A stretch of 64,000 bases of DNA from an uncultured Acidobacteriota bacterium (GCA_951812665.1 CATOST010000032.1:1-64000); one strand, 5' to 3'; shown: positions 27,840 to 36,722, numbered from the stretch's first letter. Numbers and translations: made by a program. Notes: generated from the sequence alone by a model not told the origin.

Positions 27840-28997
27840 CTATTTCCCGTCCGGCCGGATGAAAAAGACGTATTCGTTGGTGTCTCGTCCCTTGTAGACG
27901 ATGCTGTAGATCACCATCAGCTCGTCCGCGACCGAGTCGTCGTAGGTGTTGATGACGCAGTTCTGACCGTAGCCGTCGGGATGCCCCTCATCGCCGCTGA
28001 CGATGATCCCTTCGCCCCAATTGACCCCGTCGTCCGACTGGTAGAGGACATAGCGCCGGCTCCCCTCGCCATGGTGCCCCGATCTGCCGTGCAGATAGTA
28101 CTTGCCGCCGAGATAGGCGAGCTCGGGATCGCGAATCATCTTGTCCAGGAAGGCTTTCTTCTGGGGACCCCAGGTATGACCCTGGTCCTCGCTGATGCAG
28201 TAGTAGAAGTGATTCTCGTCGTGATGGATATAGGCGCCGGCCAGCAGCCGTCCGTCCGCCATGATGGTCATGGTTCCGTACCATTTCTCATCGTCCAACG
28301 ACATGGTGCTTCTCTTGCTCCAGGTGCGCCCGTCGTCCCGGCTGACGTAGAGGACGTGGGGACCTGCGTTGCTGTCGACCATGACGTAGTTGGTCTCTCC
28401 CGAAGCGGCCGTGGAGCAGGGATAGCCGATGAAATTGCCGTCCAGGGTTTCGTAGTCGGTCCAGGTGGACCCGTTGTCGTAGCTTCGGATCGTACCCAGT
28501 CTGATCCGGCTTCTGTCTGCACCGATGGTGAAGTGGGTCAGAAACAGGACAATGGTGCCTTGCTCCGTGACCATACCCTCCTCGACCCAGACCGGATGCT
28601 TCTGATCCCTGGCGTAAGCTTCGAAGGAGTAGGGGAGTTTGTTGTACCGGTTCCAGGTCTTGCCCCGGTCACGGCTGACGGCGTACTCGCTCCAACCATC
28701 CAGATTGTGGTCGCTGGTGTTGGCGTAGAAAGCGACGACGTCGCCGTTGGGGTATTCCATGCACACCGGACCTCCGTGGGAGCATCGCCCGGGTGCATCA
28801 TTCTCGAAATCTGCGATGACGTTGCCGAAGATGTCGTCGCCTACCTTGGTGGACGGGTCGTGATCGTAGATCACGGCGCCGTCGATGGGGTGGTGCTGTC
28901 CGGACTCCTCCGCCAGCAGATGCCGGGGCATTGGACCGAACATCCACCCAAGGGCCAATACCAGAACTGCAATCAGATCCACTCGCCGATTCGTCAT
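27840..28997 (-). CDS. Secreted Asp-box sialidase-like protein
   Basis: A 385-residue protein with a signal peptide (VDLIAVLVLALGWMFGPMPRHLLA region). Five Asp boxes are visible, about 45-60 residues apart: SRDRGKTW, SYDNGSTW, SRDDGRTW, SEDQGHTW and the degenerate SDDGVNW. This predicts a six-bladed sialidase-type propeller. The N-terminal GGPVCMEYPNGDVVAFYAN segment is a first-blade feature in related exo-glycosidases. The sialidase FRIP arginine motif is not evident, so the substrate may be a different sugar. It sits alone between two toxin-antitoxin modules. Confidence 0.82.
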   Translation of the reverse strand: MTNRRVDLIAVLVLALGWMFGPMPRHLLAEESGQHHPIDGAVIYDHDPSTKVGDDIFGNVIADFENDAPGRCSHGGPVCMEYPNGDVVAFYANTSDHNLDGWSEYAVSRDRGKTWNRYNKLPYSFEAYARDQKHPVWVEEGMVTEQGTIVLFLTHFTIGADRSRIRLGTIRSYDNGSTWTDYETLDGNFIGYPCSTAASGETNYVMVDSNAGPHVLYVSRDDGRTWSKRSTMSLDDEKWYGTMTIMADGRLLAGAYIHHDENHFYYCISEDQGHTWGPQKKAFLDKMIRDPELAYLGGKYYLHGRSGHHGEGSRRYVLYQSDDGVNWGEGIIVSGDEGHPDGYGQNCVINTYDDSVADELMVIYSIVYKGRDTNEYVFFIRPDGK

Positions 28998-29082
28998 CCT
29001 CTATCCTCCTCTGCTTCGGAAATAATCCGGCCAACGTTACCCTCTATGGCCGCTGCACCGCAACAGTACGTTGGTGGCTTAG

Positions 29083-29379
29083 TCACTTTCGATTACGCCA
29101 ATAGAAAGGGCGGCGTTTCTGGTGTGCAAGTGAAAGGATTCGGATGGTGCCAGGGAGCACTATGTACATGATGTTGTAGGGAAATCGCCGTAGGCTTTTC
29201 CGGCGGACGAGTTGGCTCACGAGAGGAGCTGACTCTGGATATTGAATGATTTGGCCGATTGCCAGCTCGAGATCCTCAAGAAGAGTTTGTCCAATACCTG
29301 GACTCTCGATCTCGTAGTGGCGTGTGGCATCTTGCAACTCGTCCTCTGCTTCGGGGTGGAAAATAACCCGGCGGTTCAC
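29083..29379 (-). CDS. ParE/RelE superfamily toxin
   Basis: A 98-residue protein with the ParE/RelE fold pattern: VIFHPEAEDELQDATRHYE at the start, a helical LEDLELAIGQIIQYPESAPL segment, then RRKSLRRFPYNIMYIVLPGTIRILSLAHQKRRPFYW, the conserved strand-helix end with basic residues. ParE members poison gyrase, while RelE members cleave mRNA; sequence alone does not decide. It overlaps the upstream antitoxin gene by four bases (ATGA). Confidence 0.86.
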   Translation of the reverse strand: MNRRVIFHPEAEDELQDATRHYEIESPGIGQTLLEDLELAIGQIIQYPESAPLVSQLVRRKSLRRFPYNIMYIVLPGTIRILSLAHQKRRPFYWRNRK

Positions 29380-29600
29380 TCCAATCGCGCCCTGGCATCC
29401 CGGATCACATCTTCTGCGCGTCTCGCCTCAACAACTCCTCGTTCAATCTGGTCGTTCCTTCGCTCCGCCTCTTCCACCCACAGACGTTCGACCTCCGCCT
29501 CGGAGAGCGTGTCGAGGCTGTTCAAGAGTTTCTTGGCCAGTCTCGCTCGGGCGGCCGGATCCAGTTGGAGCGCTTCGGTTTCGATTTCTTTGAGTGTCAT
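29376..29600 (-). CDS. Addiction-module antitoxin (TIGR02574-like)
   Basis: A 74-residue acidic helical protein. The pattern of an IETEALQLDPAARARLAKKLLNSLD start followed by LSEAEVERLWVEEAERR is typical of the short antitoxins paired with ParE/RelE-type toxins. It overlaps the toxin gene by four bases, so translation is coupled. No separate DNA-binding domain is evident. It is transcribed divergently from the secreted lectin-like gene. Confidence 0.85.
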   Translation of the reverse strand: MTLKEIETEALQLDPAARARLAKKLLNSLDTLSEAEVERLWVEEAERRNDQIERGVVEARRAEDVIRDARARLE

Positions 29601-29728
29601 GGCTACACCCCTTCGTTCTGGTTTCGTTCATTATACGCGCCTCGGATGGTGATCACGGGTGCCCCTGCAAACGGCAAAGTAGTACCATGCTACGAAACTT
29701 CCAAGTCTCATATCGGAGGAGAATCGAG

Positions 29729-30388
29729 ATGAAAAAGACAGGCTCCCTACTCGTCGCTGCAATCCTGGTGGTCGCTCTCGCCGCGCTTCCGGTGTCGGCT
29801 CAGAACGCAGACTCCAAGATGAGCTTCTTCATCGTCAGCTCGGGTCCCGGGAACGGAGCCGATCTGGGAGGGTTGGCCGGGGCCGATGCCCGCTGCCGGA
29901 TGCTGGCTCGCGCCGTGGGGGCCGGCGGCCGAACTTGGCGCGCCTATCTGAGCACGACCGCCTCCAGCGGACAGGCTGCCGTCAACGCCCGTGACCGGAT
30001 CGGCAGCGGACCGTGGTTCAACGCCAAGGGCGTCCAGGTCGCTCGCGACGTCGGAGATCTGCACTCGGACAACAACAATCTCACCAAGGAGACACAGTTG
30101 AACGAGTACGGGCTAATGGTCAACGGCCGGGGAGACAGTCCCAACCGGCACGATATCCTGACCGGTACGCAGTTGGACGGCACGGCCTTTTCAGGCAGCG
30201 ACGACACCACCTGCGGGAACTGGACGAGTCACGGGGAAGGCAGCGCCCAGGTCGGACACCACGACCGCACCGGCGGCGGCAAGAATCCCACCTCGTGGAA
30301 TTCGGCGCACGGCTCCCGGGGCTGCAGCCAGGAGAATCTGCAGGGCACCGGAGGGGATGGGCTGTACTACTGCTTCGCCATTGATTGA
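29729..30388 (+). CDS. Secreted lectin-like (DUF1554/endostatin-like) protein
   Basis: A 219-residue protein. The ATG at 29729 follows a strong GGAGGA site and opens a signal peptide ending PVSAQ. The mature part has the pattern FFIVSSGPGNGADLGGLAGADARCRMLA, WRAYLSTT, RDRIGSGPWFNAKGVQVA, LTGTQLDGTAF, CGNWTS and a final GLYYCFAID. Four cysteines could make two disulfides. This layout matches the DUF1554/endostatin-like C-type-lectin fold used by secreted bacterial proteins. The function is unproven; carbohydrate or protein binding is the likely role. Its stop lies inside the N-terminal region of the next sialidase-like frame. Confidence 0.78.
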   Translation: MKKTGSLLVAAILVVALAALPVSAQNADSKMSFFIVSSGPGNGADLGGLAGADARCRMLARAVGAGGRTWRAYLSTTASSGQAAVNARDRIGSGPWFNAKGVQVARDVGDLHSDNNNLTKETQLNEYGLMVNGRGDSPNRHDILTGTQLDGTAFSGSDDTTCGNWTSHGEGSAQVGHHDRTGGGKNPTSWNSAHGSRGCSQENLQGTGGDGLYYCFAID

Positions 30389-31793
30389 AGCCTCCGACTC
30401 TTCGGGCCAATCGATCGAGTCTCCGAGCAGTCCCAAACCTGGGCGCGAGTCGGCCCCGCAGTCGGCGCCGGGGTCCTCATTGCCGGACAGACGAACCTTC
30501 TTGAGAAACGCGTCGCGACTCGCCGCCGCCCTCGCTTGGGCACCCGCGTCCGCGATTCCCGCGACTGCGCTGGGAAGTGCGTCAATCGGCCCGGGGCGAC
30601 TGAAGAAGGTGCGGGACTTCGATCTTCGGAAGAATCTCCATTATTACTATGGGCCCGGACCCTCTCCCGTCATCTTCCCGGACGGTGAGATCCTGCTGGC
30701 GTTCCGGAGGCATCCCGCCGCCGCCCGCAAGCACACACACATCGAAACGGAGAATTTCGTCGTAAGTTCCGGTGATGGAGGGGCGACCTGGGGAACTCCC
30801 GTCCCCATCGACTACGGAGGAGTTCACAACGTCAATCTGACCCTGCTCGCGGACGGATCCGTCCTCTACTGCACTTCGGTCATGGAGCCCGTCACCAGGG
30901 CCGCCTATGAGCGGGTTCGGGCCTTGCCCCAGGAAAGGGTCCCGGGCGGAACCGGACGCTACCGCCTCTCCTACAGCGCCGAGGAGCTGGGGACCTACGC
31001 CGTGATCTCCGGCGTCAGCGTGAGGCGGTCCCTGGATCGAGGCCGAACCTGGAGTCCGCGCTACTGGGTCTCTCCCATCGACGGCGTTCCCTCCCTGCTG
31101 CCTGGGGCTGCTTCGCCCGCGAACCTCCGGAGTCCCGTGATCCAGCTCCGGAGCGGACGGCTCGTTCTTCCCCTGTACTCCTATCCCAATCCCTGGCGTG
31201 TGGCCCTGATGGAATCGGCGGACCTGGGCAAGAGTTGGTCGTTCGCGGGAGAAATCGCGGGACCCTCGGATCCGTTGGAGCTGCCGTCCGGCGCCCTGGT
31301 CGACGGCGCCATTGCCTACAACGAGACCTTCGTCCAGGAGACGCTCTCGGGCAAGCTGGTGGCCTTCATCCGAATTCACGCCGGCGCCACCGAGCGCCAG
31401 AGCGAAAATTGGGGCGGCCCCGTGAACCCGGCCGGGCGGCTGGTGACTGCGGTTTCGGACGACGGTGGGAGGACCTGGAGCCCACCGGCCCGCCATCGGC
31501 TGTGGGGTTACCCCTATTGGGCCACGGCGATGCCCAGTGGGCGGATCCTCCTGGCCTACGGCTACCGGCAGGAACCCTTCGGGGTCCGGGCGCGCCTGCT
31601 GGATCCGGAGTGCGAACAGATCGACGAGGCCGAGGAGTTGGTGGTGAGAGACGATGGATTCATGCGCGATCTGGGTTACCCCCAGGGTGCTCTGATGCGG
31701 GACGGGCGGGTCCTTCTGACCTACTACTTCAACCGGAAGCAGGAAGCGGGAAGGCACGTCTATTTGGCAGCCACGATCCTGGAGGAAGTCTGA
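30357..31793 (+). CDS. Tat-exported Asp-box sialidase-like protein
   Basis: A frame of 478 residues from the ATG at 30357. The N-terminus before residue 42 is an odd Ser/Pro-rich stretch; a TTG at 30480 would give a normal Tat signal (PDRRTFLRNASRLAAALAWAPASA), so the true start may be there. The ATG overlaps the preceding gene by 32 bases. Asp-box-like segments are SSGDGGATW, SLDRGRTW, SADLGKSW and SDDGGRTW, giving a propeller. Also seen are ILLAFRRHPAAARKHTH in the first blade and SPVIQLRSGRLVLPLYS. Probably an exported glycosidase whose substrate may be shared with the lectin-like protein. Confidence 0.82.
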   Translation: MGCTTASPLIEASDSSGQSIESPSSPKPGRESAPQSAPGSSLPDRRTFLRNASRLAAALAWAPASAIPATALGSASIGPGRLKKVRDFDLRKNLHYYYGPGPSPVIFPDGEILLAFRRHPAAARKHTHIETENFVVSSGDGGATWGTPVPIDYGGVHNVNLTLLADGSVLYCTSVMEPVTRAAYERVRALPQERVPGGTGRYRLSYSAEELGTYAVISGVSVRRSLDRGRTWSPRYWVSPIDGVPSLLPGAASPANLRSPVIQLRSGRLVLPLYSYPNPWRVALMESADLGKSWSFAGEIAGPSDPLELPSGALVDGAIAYNETFVQETLSGKLVAFIRIHAGATERQSENWGGPVNPAGRLVTAVSDDGGRTWSPPARHRLWGYPYWATAMPSGRILLAYGYRQEPFGVRARLLDPECEQIDEAEELVVRDDGFMRDLGYPQGALMRDGRVLLTYYFNRKQEAGRHVYLAATILEEV

Positions 31794-31822
31794 GCCCCAC
31801 CCGGCTCGCGGCCCCCTTGCAC

Positions 31823-31989
31823 CTAGGAGCCTGCGCCGCAGAAACTGATCTACTGCGAAAGCGGTAGAATCGGTCCGGATTTCCCCGATTTCTCGGCAAA
31901 TAGAACAACTATGCACCGCAAAATCGAGAAAATCTGGCCTCGATTCCCCACTTTCTCGCTACGATCATTTCTACGGCGCAGACTCCTAG
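31823..31989. repeat. Long imperfect palindrome, MITE-like element
   Basis: The end segments 31823-31844 and 31968-31989 are inverted repeats matching at 20 of 22 positions, each starting with CTAG outward. Similarity of the two arms continues more loosely for about 60 bases inward, so the whole 167-base region can fold into one long hairpin. There is no open frame. This is the size and shape of a non-autonomous miniature transposable element. Its right end touches the insertion sequence. A second copy was not found in the window. Confidence 0.55.
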
Positions 31990-34035
31990 TCGGAACTTCA
32001 CTTCCCCTCAAGCCACATTTTTACCCTTCAAATCATTGAAGTAGCTCAAGTTACGGCTCCGCAGGTGGGGGTCTCCATCTGGATATTTGTTTCCATGTTC
32101 AGGACATGTCACATTATCTATATATAATGTTTCTGTGGTTATTTATATTACTTGTATTGTTTCCATGTAAGAGGCCATTTCTCCATGTCCTATCACGTCG
32201 ATGTCATCCCCAACCGCTCCAGTCCTCCCGCCATCCTCTTCCGCGAAGCCAAACGCGAGGGCAAGCGCATCCGTCGCACTACCCTCGCCAACCTCTCCAA
32301 AGTCCCTCCCGAGATCGTCGACGGCATCCGCGCCCTGCTCAAGGGCGGGCAGGTCTATCGCCCCATGGAGGATTCCCTCTCCATCCGCCGCGCCCTGCCC
32401 CACGGTCATGTCGCCGCCCTCCTCGGCCTGGCCCGCCAACTCGGTCTGGAACGCATCCTGCACCGTCAACGCAGCCGCCACCGCGACCTTGCGCTGGCCG
32501 CCATCCTCTCCCGGGTCCTGCAACCCCTCTCCAAGCTCGCCACCGCCCGGAGCCTCTCCCCCTCCACCGCCACCAGCAGCCTCGGCCCCCTGCTCGGCCT
32601 CGGTCCGGTCCACGGCAACGAGGTGCTGGCCATGCTCGACTGGTTGCTCCGGCGGCAGGTCTGGATCGAGAAGAGTCTGGCCCGTCGCCACCTCGAGGGC
32701 CGAACCCTGCTCTTGTACGACGTGAGCTCCTGCTACCTCGAGGGGCGCGACTCTCCTCTGGCTGCGTTCGGCTACAACCGGGACGGCAAGAAGGGCAAGC
32801 AGCAGTTCGTCTTCGGTCTGCTGTGCGCCGGGGACGGTTGTCCGCTGGCCGTGGACGTGTTCCCGGGTCACACGGCGGATCCCACCACGGTGGCGGCGCA
32901 GGTGAAAAAGATCCGGGGGCGCTTCGGCATCGAATCCATCGCCTTGGTCGGGGACCGCGGCATGCTCACCACGGCGCGGATCCGCGAAGACCTCACCCCG
33001 GCCGGATTCGACTGGATCTCGGCCCTGAGAACGGACGCCATCCGCAAGCTGCTGCGGCCGTCCCCATCGGATGGAGACGAGGAGGAGGCTCCGTTGCGGC
33101 CGGGCGAGTTGGTGCCGGACGGGATCGCGGAGATCGTGAGTCCGGAGTTTCCCGGCGAGCGCTTGATGGTCTGCCTCAATCCCCGGTTGCGGCAGGAACG
33201 CGCCCGCAAGCGCGAGGATCTGCTGCGCGCCACCGAGAAGATCCTGCAGACCATCGCCGACGCCGTGCGCTCCCCCAGATCCCGGCTGCGCGGGCAGCAG
33301 GCGATCAACCGCCGGGTGGGGCGCGACGTCGGCCGCAAGAAGGTGGACAAACACTTCCGGATCGAGGTGACCGCCGACGACATCCGCTGGTCCAGACGCC
33401 AGGAGAAGATCGACGCCGAGGCGCAGTTGGACGGGATCTACGTGATTCGGACCAGCCTGGAGGCCCCCGCCCTCGGAGCCGGCGAGGCGGTGGAGGCGTA
33501 CAAGTCTCTGTCCCAGGTGGAACGGGCGTTTCGCTCCCTCAAGACAACGCAGCTGGCGCTGCGCCCGGTCTACGTCTACAGCGAGGATCACGTGCGCGGG
33601 CACGTCTTCCTGTGTCTGCTGGCGTATTACCTGGAATGGCACCTGCGGCGCCGTCTGGCGCCGTTGCTGTTCGAGGAGGAGGACCGGGCGGGGGCGCGAG
33701 CGTTGCGGAAGTCCCCGGTTGCAAAGGCGCAAGTCTCGGAGCGCACGAAGGCCAAGGCTGACAGCAAGCGAACGGCGGAGGGGTTCCCGGTGCACAGCCT
33801 CCGGACGTTGCTCGCGGATCTCGCCACGCTCACCCTGAACCAGGTGACTCTGCCGGACGCCCCAAATCACCCGTTTCCGATGTTCGCCCGGCCGACGCCG
33901 CTGCAGAAGAAGGCTTTCGGCCTGCTGGGCGTGGATCCGACTCGATTTGTTGCCAGTAATTTGGCAGGTTGATTTCTTCTATCTGCCTGAATTACAAACG
34001 GATTAGATCAATTTCGGAAGTGAAGTTCCGGCTAG
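31986..34035 (+). mobile_element. Insertion sequence of the IS1634 (IS4-superfamily) type
   Basis: About 2.05 kb bounded by near-perfect 20-base inverted ends: CTAGTCGGAACTTCACTTCC at 31986-32005 and the reverse complement of CTAGCCGGAACTTCACTTCC at 34016-34035. If the shared outermost CTAG is a 4-base target duplication, the element proper is 31990-34031. It contains one transposase gene with a complete frame and about 180 bases of AT-rich leader. It lies at the boundary between the accessory and core parts of the window. Confidence 0.85.
32185..33972 (+). CDS. IS1634-like DDE transposase
   Basis: A 595-residue transposase starting at the ATG at 32185 (MSYHVDVIPNRSS). It has the catalytic triad pattern of IS4-superfamily enzymes: a first D in LLYDVSSCYLEG, a second D in ALVGDRGMLTTARI, and E in LSQVERAFRSLKTTQL, which corresponds to the Y-(2)-R-(3)-E-(6)-K motif. 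The ~450-residue span with a large insertion before the third acidic residue matches IS1634/IS1549. The frame is undamaged and the inverted ends are intact, so the element may still be active. Confidence 0.92.
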   Translation: MSYHVDVIPNRSSPPAILFREAKREGKRIRRTTLANLSKVPPEIVDGIRALLKGGQVYRPMEDSLSIRRALPHGHVAALLGLARQLGLERILHRQRSRHRDLALAAILSRVLQPLSKLATARSLSPSTATSSLGPLLGLGPVHGNEVLAMLDWLLRRQVWIEKSLARRHLEGRTLLLYDVSSCYLEGRDSPLAAFGYNRDGKKGKQQFVFGLLCAGDGCPLAVDVFPGHTADPTTVAAQVKKIRGRFGIESIALVGDRGMLTTARIREDLTPAGFDWISALRTDAIRKLLRPSPSDGDEEEAPLRPGELVPDGIAEIVSPEFPGERLMVCLNPRLRQERARKREDLLRATEKILQTIADAVRSPRSRLRGQQAINRRVGRDVGRKKVDKHFRIEVTADDIRWSRRQEKIDAEAQLDGIYVIRTSLEAPALGAGEAVEAYKSLSQVERAFRSLKTTQLALRPVYVYSEDHVRGHVFLCLLAYYLEWHLRRRLAPLLFEEEDRAGARALRKSPVAKAQVSERTKAKADSKRTAEGFPVHSLRTLLADLATLTLNQVTLPDAPNHPFPMFARPTPLQKKAFGLLGVDPTRFVASNLAG

Positions 34036-34365
34036 TGGTCGGCAAGCTGCCAGATCCACGCTTCGTGGACGATCTGTGCAGGTTTGTGACTGAGGCTGTA
34101 CGGGTGAAAGAACGGTATAGGGAACGATAATTTCCTTTCTGTCCGCGCCGACGCTCGTTAACTGAAATTAACGGAACTGAACCGGGAAGAAAAATAGCGT
34201 CGGGACCGTGGCGTCAGTTCTCTTCGCCCCGCAGCTATTCAGGATGACGTGTAAAGAATAAACAGCGAATCTTCGAGACCGGGGTCTCTTCCTTACACAC
34301 TCGCCCACCAGGCCGACGAGTCGTCAACAGTGTGGCCTACGAGCCGGAACTCCTGCTCCTTGCTG
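34036..34365. other. Region between the insertion sequence and hemL, with a coding-like remnant
   Basis: About 330 bases. A plus-strand stretch from about 34035 to a TAA at 34128-34130 (reading VGKLPDPRFVDDLCRF... REVR-like basic end) looks like the last 30 residues of a protein cut by the insertion, but I cannot name it. A perfect palindrome GAGACCGGGGTCTC (34277-34290) follows without a T-run. Otherwise I see nothing. Confidence 0.35.
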
Positions 34366-35703
34366 TTATCGAAGATCCGACGCAAGGGAGGCCAGCGTCT
34401 CATCGGCGGCTTGCAGCGTCTTCCGGACGTCGGCGTCGGAGTGGGCGGCCGACACGAAGTTGGCCTCGAACTGGGAAGGCGCCGTGTAGATGCCACGATC
34501 CAGCATCCCGCGGAAAAAGGCGGCGAAACGCTCCAGGTCGCAGGCCTTGGCTTCGGCGAATCCGGTGACCGGTCCCTCCCGGTGGAACGGCGTGAGCATG
34601 GAGCCGCAACGCTGGACCTGTAGGGGGATTGAATGGCGGGCCGCCGCCTCTCGCAATCCCCGGCAGAGGTTGGACGCCCTTTCCTCCATGGCGTCGTAGG
34701 GGCGGTCCCGTTCCAGGATTTCCAGCGTCTTCAGGCCGGCGGCCACGGCAATGGGGTTCCCGGAAAGTGTCCCCGCCTGGTAGACGGAGCCCTGAGGAGC
34801 CATCAGGTCCATGATTTCCTTGCGCCCGCCGTAGGCGCCGATGGGCAGTCCGCCTCCCACCACCTTGCCCAGGCAGGTCATGGGAGCCGTCAGCGAGAAT
34901 TTTTCCTGTGCTCCTCCCAGCGCCACCCGGAACCCGGTGATCACTTCATCGAAGATGACCACCGCGCCGTGAGCTTCGCCCAGCTCCAACACGCCTTGGA
35001 GAAATCCCTCATGGGGGAGCAGCACCCCCATGTTGGCGGGCACCGGCTCCAGGATGACGGCCGCGATCTGATCGGGATAGGCGCCGAATGCGTCTTCCAG
35101 TCGGTCGAGATCGTTGAAGGGAAGAGTCAGCGTCTCCCGGGCATAGCCTTCAGGGACGCCGGGGCTGTCCGCCAAACCCAGGGTCAGGACTCCCGATCCG
35201 GCCTGGACCAGCAGGCCGTCGGAATGTCCGTGGTAACAGCCGTCGAATTTCACCACCAGGGAACGGCCGGTATAGGCCCGGGCCAGCCGCAATGCGGTCA
35301 TGGTGGCCTCGGTGCCAGAGTTGACCAGTCTCACCTTCTCGATGGAGGGAAACAGATCGCAGATCTTCTCGGCCAGGAGCACCTCTCCCTCGGTGGGCGC
35401 TCCGTAGCTGGTTCCCCGTTGAGCGGCTTCGGTCACCGCCTGGACGACTTCGGGCCGGGCATGTCCCAGGATCAGGGGACCCCAGGAACCCAGATAGTCC
35501 ACGTACTGGTTGCCGTCCATGTCCACTACCTGCGACCCGTGCCCCGACCGCAGGAAGGGAGGACTCCCCCCCACCGCCTTGAAGGCCCGTACCGGACTGT
35601 TGACGCCGCCCGGCATGACCTGCCGGGCCCGATCCATCAAGGCAGTGCTTTCGGCGTTGGCCTGGAGCCTGCCCGCTTCCGACGAGTCGTTCCGGTAATT
35701 CAA
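34366..35703 (-). CDS. hemL: Glutamate-1-semialdehyde 2,1-aminomutase
   Basis: A 445-residue PLP enzyme that converts glutamate-1-semialdehyde to 5-aminolevulinate in the C5 heme pathway. The TTG at 35703 is preferred as start because GGGGGG precedes it and its product begins ~24 residues before the conserved MPGGVNSPVRAFKAVGG. Conserved features: MDGNQYVDYLGSWGP, VNSGTEATMTALRLARA, FDEVITGFR, and the PLP lysine (~279) in CLGKVVGGGLPIGAYGG. It lies 20 bases downstream of hemB on the same strand, and the pair forms a heme operon. The downstream end faces the insertion sequence. Confidence 0.96.
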   Translation of the reverse strand: MNYRNDSSEAGRLQANAESTALMDRARQVMPGGVNSPVRAFKAVGGSPPFLRSGHGSQVVDMDGNQYVDYLGSWGPLILGHARPEVVQAVTEAAQRGTSYGAPTEGEVLLAEKICDLFPSIEKVRLVNSGTEATMTALRLARAYTGRSLVVKFDGCYHGHSDGLLVQAGSGVLTLGLADSPGVPEGYARETLTLPFNDLDRLEDAFGAYPDQIAAVILEPVPANMGVLLPHEGFLQGVLELGEAHGAVVIFDEVITGFRVALGGAQEKFSLTAPMTCLGKVVGGGLPIGAYGGRKEIMDLMAPQGSVYQAGTLSGNPIAVAAGLKTLEILERDRPYDAMEERASNLCRGLREAAARHSIPLQVQRCGSMLTPFHREGPVTGFAEAKACDLERFAAFFRGMLDRGIYTAPSQFEANFVSAAHSDADVRKTLQAADETLASLASDLR

Positions 35704-35723
35704 GGATGTCCCCCCGGTTTCTC

Positions 35724-36722
35724 CTATTCGTTCCAGTCGCCGCGCCGAATCCTCTCGGCCACCTCGCATGCAAAATAAGTCAGCAGGATATCGGCGCCCG
35801 CCCGGCGGATCGAAAGCAAGGTTTCCCTCACGGTCTGGTCCCGATTCAACCAACCCTGGGCGAAGGCCGCGCAGAGTGCGCTGTATTCTCCGCTCACCTG
35901 GTAGGCGGCCACCGGAACTTCGGACATCCGGCGGACTCGATGGATGATGTCCAGGTAGGGCAGAGCCGGTTTCACCATCACCATGTCGGCCCCTTCCTCC
36001 AGATCCAGGCGAACCTCCCGGACGGCCTCGCGCGCATTTGCAGGATCCATCTGGTAGCTCTTCCGATCGCCGAAACTGGGGGCCGACTCGGCCGCTTCCC
36101 GAAAAGGCCCGTAGTAGGCGGAGGCGTACTTGGCCGCATAGGAGAGTATGGCCGTTTCCTGGAAGCCTTCCGAGTCGAGGGAGCTGCGGATGGCCGCCAC
36201 CCTTCCGTCCATCATGTCCGACGGAGCCACCACGTGGGCTCCCGCCCGGGCATAGGCCAGGGCCGCTTTGGAGAGCAGTTCGAGAGTGCCGTCGTTGTCG
36301 ACGCGGGGAGGATCGTCCAGCAGGCGGCCGCAGTGCCCGTGGTCGGTGTACTCGCAGAGGCAGACGTCCGCGATCAGCAGCAGGTCCGCCACTTTTTCCC
36401 TGGCTGCCCGAAGAGCCCGGCAGATGAGCCCGTCCTCCCGGTATCCCGGGGTTCCCAGTGCGTCCTTCTCCGACGGGTCCGGGACTCCGAAGAGCATCAC
36501 TCCGGCGATCTCCAACTCCCGGACCCGTTCCAGTTCCGGGACCAGAAGGTCCACCGAGTACCGGAACTGGCCCGGCATGGAGGGGATTTCCTCCCGGACG
36601 CCCCGCCCCTCCCGAACGAACATGGGATAGATCAGCTGTCCCGGCTCGAGGCGGGTCTCCCGGACCATGCGACGCAATCGGGGACTGGTTCGAAGGCGGC
36701 GGGGGCGAATGGTGAGTGTCAT
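35724..36722 (-). CDS. hemB: Porphobilinogen synthase
   Basis: A 332-residue delta-aminolevulinate dehydratase. It condenses two 5-aminolevulinate molecules to porphobilinogen. The zinc site is present as DVCLCEYTDHGHCG (three cysteines), so this is a Zn-type enzyme. The Schiff-base lysines lie in YAAKYASAYYGPFREA and MVKPALPYLD. Length and domain layout are normal. Together with hemL it gives two consecutive steps of heme synthesis. Confidence 0.97.
   Translation of the reverse strand: MTLTIRPRRLRTSPRLRRMVRETRLEPGQLIYPMFVREGRGVREEIPSMPGQFRYSVDLLVPELERVRELEIAGVMLFGVPDPSEKDALGTPGYREDGLICRALRAAREKVADLLLIADVCLCEYTDHGHCGRLLDDPPRVDNDGTLELLSKAALAYARAGAHVVAPSDMMDGRVAAIRSSLDSEGFQETAILSYAAKYASAYYGPFREAAESAPSFGDRKSYQMDPANAREAVREVRLDLEEGADMVMVKPALPYLDIIHRVRRMSEVPVAAYQVSGEYSALCAAFAQGWLNRDQTVRETLLSIRRAGADILLTYFACEVAERIRRGDWNE

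Noticed and set aside
31823..31989. The 167-base palindrome as an intrinsic terminator of the upstream sialidase-like gene
   Set aside because: It is far longer than a terminator and ends in CTAG without a T-run; a MITE-like element fits better.
34277..34290. Perfect palindrome GAGACCGGGGTCTC as a hemL terminator
   Set aside because: The stem is only six base pairs and no T-run follows in the hemL direction.
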